In this document: positions 56,614 to 64,000 of the stretch, piece by piece
Numbering within the stretch: the stretch's first letter is position 1
How the letters are laid out: every line of letters starts with the position of its first letter
Assembly (NCBI GenBank): GCA_963971425.1
Contig: OZ020521.1
Span: 4,481,519 to 4,545,518, forward strand
Source of the DNA: Bryoerythrophyllum caledonicum
Taxonomy: Eukaryota > Streptophyta > Bryopsida > Pottiales > Pottiaceae
Direction: 5' to 3'
DNA length: 64,000 nucleotides
Notes under the pieces: model-generated
Seen by the model: the letters and a program-made list of their open reading frames with translations, nothing else
Told to the model about the DNA's origin: nothing
Database searches by the model: none
Made by a program: the position numbers and the translations under genes

Positions 56614-58958
56614 TAGGTGTTGGTTATGGGTTTTTGTTCGTTACAAGGGGTTACCTTAAATGCATAGTTTGAAGAGGAATTAGTTTGATACATGACATGC
56701 AAATTCTTCATTGAAAAATATATTTATTTGTTAATTATTACCTTAATTTTGAGACCAATGGAATGATGATTGCACTTGTAGAACTTTGAATATATTTATG
56801 AAAGCTAATAAAAGTAGATAAATAGTAGTATTAAAATAATAGAAGGGGTGTCATATTTGAACTTTGTCACATGACCTTATACAAAACTTTTGTATTCAAA
56901 ATATTGTTTTAGCAAACAAATGCTTTAAGAAGAAGAAGAAATACACAATTCTCCGAAGAAAACTTATATGAGTAAAATGTTTGTTCATTGCGCCACTAAA
57001 CCTATGCCCTAGAGAACTTGTTAGTGGAATAGAAGCAAATGTTGGGCTTCAAATTCTGAAGCTACAAATAGTTCTGAACTCAAAAGCCCAACCTCACTTC
57101 AATTAACCTTATTTGTAAAGTCAAGCAAAGATACCACGAGTTTCAAACTCTATTTTAATTTTTGATTATTAAAATCAACCTAAACAACTCTAAATTTTGA
57201 CAAGCATTCCACAGAAGAAAAAGGCCTCTCCTTCACATTCAAAAAGTAGCAAAAACTAGTTCTAACTTGAGTTTCGAGACCACCAAACTCCTCCATCGAT
57301 CCAAGAGTGAAAAAAAGAATAGTATTATAAATAAAAAGACCAGTATCTTATTAAAACTGGGGGTGACTTTACAAATAACTATAATTGTATCTGAAATAGT
57401 AATTTCAGGTGACCAAGCATGAAGATGAGATGCGGCATCTTGACGCTGCAATTGATGAACATGAGCCGGATAAGCTTTGGCCCCAATAACCACGGTCTAA
57501 TAATAGGCTCCAAGGAGGATGGTTCGATTGCTGACTGTGCACGATCGGTGGCATCCAAGGAGTCATGCTGATCCCCATCAGGAGTAGTGCAGTATCATCC
57601 AAGGAATGTCCCCTCTCTTGCTTGAGGCTGTCCAAAGCAAAAAAAATAAATTTATTTATTTATTTATTTACTATTTTTAAAATTTGTTTGACACAAATAA
57701 AGGAGACCTTTACTGGAGGGGAGGAAAAAATACAAGGCAAAACCCCGCTAGGCCCATTCAATTGTTAGTAAGATAAATGGGTTTAGAGTTAACACTAAAT
57801 CTACAAGCGTCAACAAGGCCGCTCATCTACCCAAGAGGCAAGAACCTCATTGCAACACCAAAGCTTCTTGAATGGCCTTGAAAGCAAATGTTTCACCAGA
57901 ACAAGAACCCTAGTCTGTGAAGGAGGTTGTGGTGAATAAACTTGGAACATCGGAGCCTATGATTGTGGCACCAATCCCCATTTTTATTATGTTGTGTTCT
58001 AAATTCTTAAGTGGTAATTCTTTTATTTATTTTTATTTTTATTTACAGATGAGATCATATGTCTTGCATATGTTGCGAAAATTACAGATATTTCTGTGAA
58101 ATTATTGTGTCTTTTCTGAAGAAAAAGTGAAAATAAGATACATCAAATAAAAAGTATAGTGCCATCATGCATAAATTTTTTTTTAAGCCTGGCATGGTGG
58201 CACCCATGTAATGACCAATTTGGAATTTGGCAAGGCATGTATTTTTTAATCAATATTGATGGGATTATTTTAGAAATTAATAGATAGTTTATTATCTATG
58301 TCTTTGTTTCCTAATCACTTTTCAATGTTGGAGAATTGGCCAACAAGAATTTCTAGGTTATTTTTTCAATCATGTCTCTCAAGGTGCTTTGTTGAATATT
58401 GTATACGTGTTCTATCTGAGGTGCATAGAGTGCCGGAAGTAGTACGATGTTTCATGTGCATGCTCTAGACTGATTGAAGTGTTATTTTCAGATTCAAGCA
58501 TTGCTTCGAAACGTTGTTTAGCACCCTAACTCTAGTAGTGATCACGCAGCTCACCGCAACTTCATCACTCTGCACATTGTGCAATTACATCACTCCTTCA
58601 CTTCAGCCTTTACAGGTTTACAGTGTTGTTTTCACAATATGAGTGCCTCAGTACCACCAGAGTATAATACTAGTATCACCCAAGTCTCTCCTAGATGTCA
58701 GCTGAAAACCGCACATCGTTAACTGCCATAGAGAACTGCAAGATTTCCTAGATGTCAAGTTTGTTAAATATGCTGTAAAATTCCCTAAAGGTGAGCATCA
58801 AAGTACAGCCTGATGTTAGCGGTTGAGCTACAATCTGCATCAAATCCAACTCAATTTGAAACCACTCTTGTGACGCAAACAATCAACAGAGAGCAGAACA
58901 TGAAGCTCATAATTATACTTGTGTATTGCTCAAAAAGTATGTCAACGCTCAGTTAGAG
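56614..58958. other. Intergenic, no supported gene
   Basis: AT-rich. Short minus-strand frames at 57,239-57,635 have slightly higher GC, but I cannot tie them to a protein. Includes a TTTA run (57,648-57,670) and the P450 3' flank. Confidence 0.5.
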
Positions 58959-61535
58959 TCACCCCTTCTTCTGAATCTGCAACTCCAGGTGCTTCTTGAA
59001 AACTGGCATGGGGTCAATGCTGATGGCTTCCTGAGGGTCCACCATCTCCCACTCAAAGTTCAATACGATGTGATGCAAAAACACCATCATCTCTGTACGA
59101 GCAAATTCATGGCCCAGGCACATGTGAGGCCCTCCGCCAAAAGGAATGTAGACAAACGGCGGAGGCCCTGTGCCTTCGAAGCGAGAGGGATCAAATTTCT
59201 CCGGGTTGGGGAAGTACTTGGGGTCATAGTGAGAGCGCTCAACAGCCCAGAATACCTGTAGGTTGCATCAAGACAAGACACAATCAAAATTTAATCAATT
59301 TTCTTCCCTCGGAATAAACACGCTCAGTTGTACCAGTACTTGGTTATGTCAGTTAACAGCACCAAGGGACACCTTTCATTACTCTTCCTTTGATATAAGG
59401 ATCATCTCTGTTCTCTACCATAATCATCATTGGTATAACTTGCTTATCCTATCACCTTTATTTTCACATGATGATCCATACCTTCCAGCCTTTGAGGATG
59501 GTGTATCCAGCATATTGGAAATCCTGAAGCGCAACCCGGAAGGCAGACATCACAGGGGGCTGCAAGCGGAGGGTCTCCTGCACCACTTGCCATGTGTACT
59601 TCATCTTCCGGGTGTCATTCCAGTCCAAAGACGCACCGTCCTTCTCCTTGGCAATTTCTCTTTGTTCTGCCACCAATATCAGCATATCAGTCGACTATGA
59701 TGCACTTTTATGGCAATTGTGTTATATCTCTGTTTGACTAGTGTGTATCTTTCTCTCTACACATTGTGCCCATCTAGAAATGACATTAAAAACTTAGAAT
59801 GTTTGGACTGCACTCAATGAAGTTTTGCCATCATTATGGATACCAAGTCAGCACCTTGGACGACCTTCTTCAGACATTCCGGGTTGAGAGATAGGTACTT
59901 CAGTACGACTGCCATGGTGATGCTGCTTGTATCATGACCGGCAAATAACATGAGGTCCATGTTATCTTTCACTGCATTGTCCGACATGATGCCTCCGACT
60001 TCATCTGGTGTGGTCAGGAGTACCGAAAGCAAATCTTTCCTCGGAGAGGCAGTCCCTTGCTTTAGCTCCTAACCATCAGGTTCATTAAATTACAACTTCA
60101 TGTCAGAGACAAGAGCTACAGCAAATAACACCATGATCCACATGTATTTAGCTGAGAAGTTAGATCCCAATTCACCTGTTTCCTTTCTGCAATTATGGTG
60201 TCAAGTACAGTATCCATTGTAGCACGCCCAAGGCGCCCCTTGCGATATGCGGTTCCTGGCAAGTCGATCGGAATTTGCAGTATGCCTCCAAGAAAATCCT
60301 CGGTGGCATAGTGTAAAGTACGGAACCTTGGGTCATTGTCCTTGACGCTGACGAATAAATCTGCTGCTACTGCGAATGTGAACTCCTTCAAAGTTGGCAC
60401 TCCTAGAATGCTGTCCTTTCCTTCCCAGTGCTTGGCCATGTGGTCTCGAGCGATGGCGTCTATCCTCGGGACAAATGCTTGGAGTCCCTCCGGATTGAAG
60501 AAAGAGGTGAAGATCCGACGGAATTTTCTGTCCATAATTGGGAGTCTGAGGGTTAGAAGAGATACATATTCAAAAATCGCCGCTGTTACTGGAGTGACTT
60601 ACTTGTGATCCTCGCCAACTCTCGTGGTGAGGCTGTGCTTGCCCAGGAGCTTCTTCACGGATGCTGGCCACGAGTTCTGCACCAACTTGTTCTCGTTTGC
60701 AAACAGAAACTTGTTTCCATCTGGGGCTCCAACAGACACGGCAGGGTCAAAGAGCAGATGCGTCGTGAATGTCTGCAAAAATAACATGTAAGCCAACATA
60801 TAATAACCGACCTTTTGAACGATTCTTCGGTGCTTGAGAAGTAGAGTTTGACCTTGCAAATTCACGTCCTTCTGACAGAAAAGCATGGAAAACCTTCACC
60901 CTCTGAGAAGATTAGAGAACGTTGCTTGTACACATAGTCACGAACTCAAACCAGAAACGATACAAATCCAAGAGAAAAAAGGTCGAAACCCTCTAAAAAT
61001 CATAAAGAACTCTTCTCAGGTTCCTAGTGTTCTCTAGACGGTTTTAGTAATGACTGGAACTCAATGGACTTAGTAACCCAGCTACTCTAATGAAATTCAA
61101 CATGAATATTTACTCACAGAAGATGATTACAGGCCTATTAATCCAGACAATGCCAAACTGTGGAAACGTAGCTGTGGTGACATTCATTACTTTTTCCACT
61201 AAATAACCCGGTTTAGAGAAGGCTTCCTGCACTGCCAAAGATAATAGTGATGTAAGAGGTTCCAGGCATAGGACTCAAGATTACTCAGCCGACGGTCTTA
61301 GCGACCTACCTCTCCATGCTTGGCCACACGAGTATTGTAGAATTCCAGCCCGTTGTTGGCTCTTTTTGCATTCAAAAACATCATGGTCTCTCCCAGCAAA
61401 GGCCACCCCATGCTCCCCGGCGGCGTCAACTTCGTCCTGCCTCCAGACAAAAACTTCCAGACTACCACTCCCACCACCAGCGCCGCAACCGCCCACACCA
61501 AACCCGGGGCGTCCCGCACCATTCCTTCCATCATG
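58959..61535 (-). CDS. Cytochrome P450, CYP85 clan (CYP716-like)
   Basis: A microsomal mono-oxygenase. Relatives oxidise triterpenoids, diterpenoids or sterol-like hormones; the substrate here is unknown. Six exons: 61,535-61,311, 60,772-60,603, 60,527-60,176, 60,068-59,855, 59,666-59,482, 59,255-58,959, about 480 residues. An alternative acceptor at 60,545 for exon 3 would add six residues; 60,527 fits the family better (EDHKKFRRIF). An N-terminal membrane anchor (LVWAVAALVVGVVVWKFL) is followed by the Pro-rich hinge (TPPGSMGWPLLGE). The I-helix oxygen-binding motif is AGHDTSS (about 292-298). The K-helix ExxR is ETLR (about 351-354). Then FDPSRF, and the haem loop FGGGPHMCLG with the ligand Cys at about 428. 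All key residues are present. The frame is open upstream to 61,744, but the start at 61,535 places the anchor correctly. Confidence 0.92.
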
Positions 61536-61854
61536 TCCACAAAGCAACAAGCAACTTCAAACCTCTTGCAACCTCGACACGCGCGGAGCTGGAAGTGTTG
61601 AACTCTTGTGCCAAGCTCTAGACATCTAAGTGGCTGAGAGCAAGGGTGCGTCTGAACGGTGAGTGCCGTGACACATGAATCTCGCAGCAGTTGGCATTTA
61701 TGGTAAAGCTTGAGATCTTCGGAGACGACTCCTGTCATGCTCATCCAGGTAAGTGTCTATAAATGAAGCGGATAGCTTGTCAAGGTCCGCGGGCCTTGTG
61801 GCTTTTTACACCTGGCAAGTAATGGTGACGGAAGCAGTCTACCCTCCTCTTCAG

Positions 61855-62129
61855 AGGCGCGGACAGGATATCCCCACGCTCGGACTTACCCGAGGTGGGC
61901 CATCTTAATTGCATGGGGTCATTTTTCTGGCCCTCTTATTTTGGGGGGTCCAGAGGCTTTTTTTGGATTTTTGGGACAAATTTGGAGCCTGCGGCTATTG
62001 TTAACCGTGGTGAACCCTCTTTTTCTATAAACAGGTCCCCATCCAAAAATAAAATAGGGGCCGGGTTTGGCCCCACCACCTTGTGGCCCCATGCGGTAAA
62101 TCCGAGCGTGGTGATATCCTGTCAAATCG
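61855..62129. mobile_element. Small inverted-repeat element, possibly hAT-type
   Basis: The left end (GACAGGATATCCCCACGCTCGGACTTACC, given as two overlapping blocks from 61,862: GACAGGATATC and CACGCTCGGA) is repeated inverted near 62,097-62,124 with about three mismatches. CTCTTCAG occurs at 61,847-61,854 and again at 62,130-62,137, an 8-bp direct repeat as hAT elements make. No transposase. It lies just upstream of the P450 leader. Confidence 0.6.
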
Positions 62130-62137
62130 CTCTTCAG

Positions 62138-62998
62138 ACATGAATTGAAAGAGAATTCTTTCACCTTTACCCCTTACCACCCAGGGATGTGTCTGGAAAA
62201 ACCAAGATTTCTGCTGATTTTTTTCCTTTGAACCGGATTTGATGGAAATACAATGCCTAATATTGATATCTAACCTTACTAAATAAAACTAAACTTATGA
62301 CCTGAACTTTAAGGAGATTTTGCACAACATCCAATGGTTGATGGAATAGATTATAGTGTTTAAAGTTACCGTATATTGGTAGTGAAAACTGTGGATTTTG
62401 GAGGGTGTACTACTTTAACCATCAATAGATTCTTGCAAGAATTTTTTTACTTTGAATTAGAGGGGTTCACATGTGCACTACGTTGATAGCTTCGCATTGA
62501 CATATCATATGTGAAGAGAATATTTATACACAATTATTGGTGATTTTTTTGCTTTTTTCTACTTGATTGTATACAAAAATGTTCCAACCCTATACGAATC
62601 AAAACGGAAGTTTTGTATGTGAGGAGAGAGATCAACAATCACAAAACAATGAAAAATGTCTTAAAGACGAAGTTCAATCAAAATTTAAGACTAAAATCAA
62701 TGTGCATGTGTGTGAAATGCAACATAGTATGCGGCATGGTATTCACTATATTCTCTATAAATTTTTAGTGTATTTGGTGTATTTTGTGTTGTATTCCTAG
62801 CTTTTCCAAGAGCTCTATAAATCCAAAGCATGATCTGATTGTTGGAGAGTGTTCATGTAATGAGTGCGCAAATCTGAACCTCGTATCTTGAAGCCTAATT
62901 CCTCATGGATTTCATGCAAATTGTGTTTTAGCACCTCCGGAGTGCTATCTTAGGCTTCTTGGGCGCTAAAGGGTTAATCAAGTTGCCTCGGTTTTGGT
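62138..62998. other. Intergenic, no supported gene
   Basis: AT-rich, no supported gene. The last 60 bases hold a palindrome (GCACCTCCGGAGTGC, about 62,931-62,945) and CTAAAGGGTTAA (62,966-62,977). These resemble the end of a TTAA element and may be a worn fourth copy abutting copy 3. Confidence 0.4.
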
Positions 62999-63958
62999 TT
63001 AACCCCTAGAGGATTGTGACAATTTTACACCAAAAACACTTCAAAATTGTTGATTCTAGTGCAATGACTAAGGAGAGAAACAAAACCTTAAATTTATAGT
63101 TTTGATCGTAGGATCTCAATTAATACTTATTAATTAACATATTCACAAAATTTCATAAACTTTGACGGCACAAATTGAAAGATTATAGTGTTTGAAGTCA
63201 TGGTAATGGTTCAATTTCTTCCGTGCATCAAGTGGATCAGCAGACTTTGACTTCCCTTAGTATCAAATTTTTGCACTACATAAGGTCTAAATCTCTTACC
63301 ATTGTGTTAAGCATGATGTTATTTCCTTCACACCAATTTTTAGAGGTAGAAAAGGGGTGTAGCATATTCAAAACAAGTGTGCAAGGAGTGGAGGTTTAAA
63401 AATTGAGTATTCACGTTTTAAATCTTTGTGAACTTAATATGTCTTCAAATGATAATCCAAACGGTCAATAAGAAGGTTCTCACCACATGTTGAAAAAATT
63501 AAAAGTCAAAACTATGAAGATCTCTAGGTTTTATGTAGAAAATAAGAAGTTTTTTTCCCTGATTGCAGGAATGTGTAAAAATGTTTCACTTGAGTTTATA
63601 TGTTTTTTACATTAAAGACAAGAAATGTTTTTTGACAACTTCATAAAAAGTAATATTCTTTATATGTATGAAACATCTCAATGTCAATAGAAACTTTTAG
63701 CAAAATTTCTGAGCTGCCCGGAGTACCAGTTTCTAACTTTGAATGACACCAACTTTCAAACCATAAATCCAAAATTATAAAAAAATTAAATTAAAATTTA
63801 AAAAATATATATATATATATATATATCTCCTCAAAGCTCTTATCAAGGACAATCTAATATAAAAATTTCCAAAAAAAAGAGATTTTTTTTCAAATTTTAG
63901 AAACTTGCCCGACATCAAAATTGTCCCCCTAAGGGACACTTGGTCCTTCAGGGGTTAA
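62999..63958 (-). mobile_element. TTAA-flanked non-autonomous element, copy 3 (inverted)
   Basis: TTAA at 62,999-63,002 and 63,955-63,958 bounds 952 bp that match copies 1 and 2 in reverse orientation. For example, the block at 63,350-63,405 is the reverse complement of about 55,195-55,245. The ends are CCCCTAGAGGA and TCCTTCAGGGG. It is more diverged than copies 1 and 2 and has gained an AT run (63,806-63,826). Confidence 0.8.
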
Positions 63959-64000
63959 ATTGTGATCATGGATTGCTTTTGGGCTAGCCGCTTCCGGCTA

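Noticed and set aside
57239-57640. Possible minus-strand gene fragment
   Set aside because: Several overlapping short frames, no motif, no splice structure that links them.
61118-61226. Extra coding exon of the P450
   Set aside because: Exons 1 and 2 already join in phase with family-like sequence across the junction, and this piece would shift the frame. It is kept only as a possible poison exon.

Overview
This is nuclear land-plant DNA: spliced genes with plant-type products share the window with large Ty3/gypsy LTR retrotransposons. The genes are a 4-coumarate:CoA ligase, an ACT-domain Raf-like kinase of the STY8/17/46 type and a CYP85-clan P450. I cannot name the species. A bryophyte or lycophyte is my guess, from the divergence of the genes and the unusual retroelements.

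Positions 1-35,600 are a nest of retroelements at least three layers deep. The oldest layer is a decayed Ty3/gypsy element (870-1,157 plus 32,418-about 35,040). A truncated LTR (1-869) related to the youngest element sits at its left edge. A giant Ty3/gypsy element (1,158-32,412; 1,985-bp LTRs; target duplication ATGTG) split the old element. Its gag-pol (4,840-9,666 plus 21,307-23,071) reads in one frame but has five stop codons. It also carries four small ORFs before gag, three of them paralogous, and a roughly 1,137-codon coiled-coil ORF after pol whose base composition differs from gag-pol. A second, intact gypsy element (9,667-21,306; 2,658-bp LTRs with one difference seen; two open ORFs; an extra ORF inside each LTR) has inserted into the giant element's pol between reverse transcriptase and RNase H.

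Positions 35,600-64,000 are gene-bearing. In order: 4CL (+, six exons, 553 aa); a methyltransferase gene in which two tandem copies are fused in one reading frame (+, three exons, 605 aa); an unrecognised two-exon gene with one predicted membrane segment (-, 219 aa); the STY-type kinase (-, 16 exons, 580 aa); and the P450 (-, six exons, about 480 aa). Three roughly 0.92-0.95-kb non-coding elements have CCCCTxAAGG-type terminal inverted repeats and TTAA at both ends (piggyBac-like layout). Two lie in tandem between the kinase and the P450, and one is inverted at the right edge. A paralogous empty site at about 37,490-37,535 supports TTAA as the target. Smaller inverted-repeat elements lie upstream of 4CL and of the P450.

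4CL activates hydroxycinnamates for phenylpropanoids. The methyltransferase and the P450 are also of types common in specialised metabolism, but nothing in the sequence shows that the three act together. All exon structures were worked out by hand from GT/AG signals, frame and family similarity.
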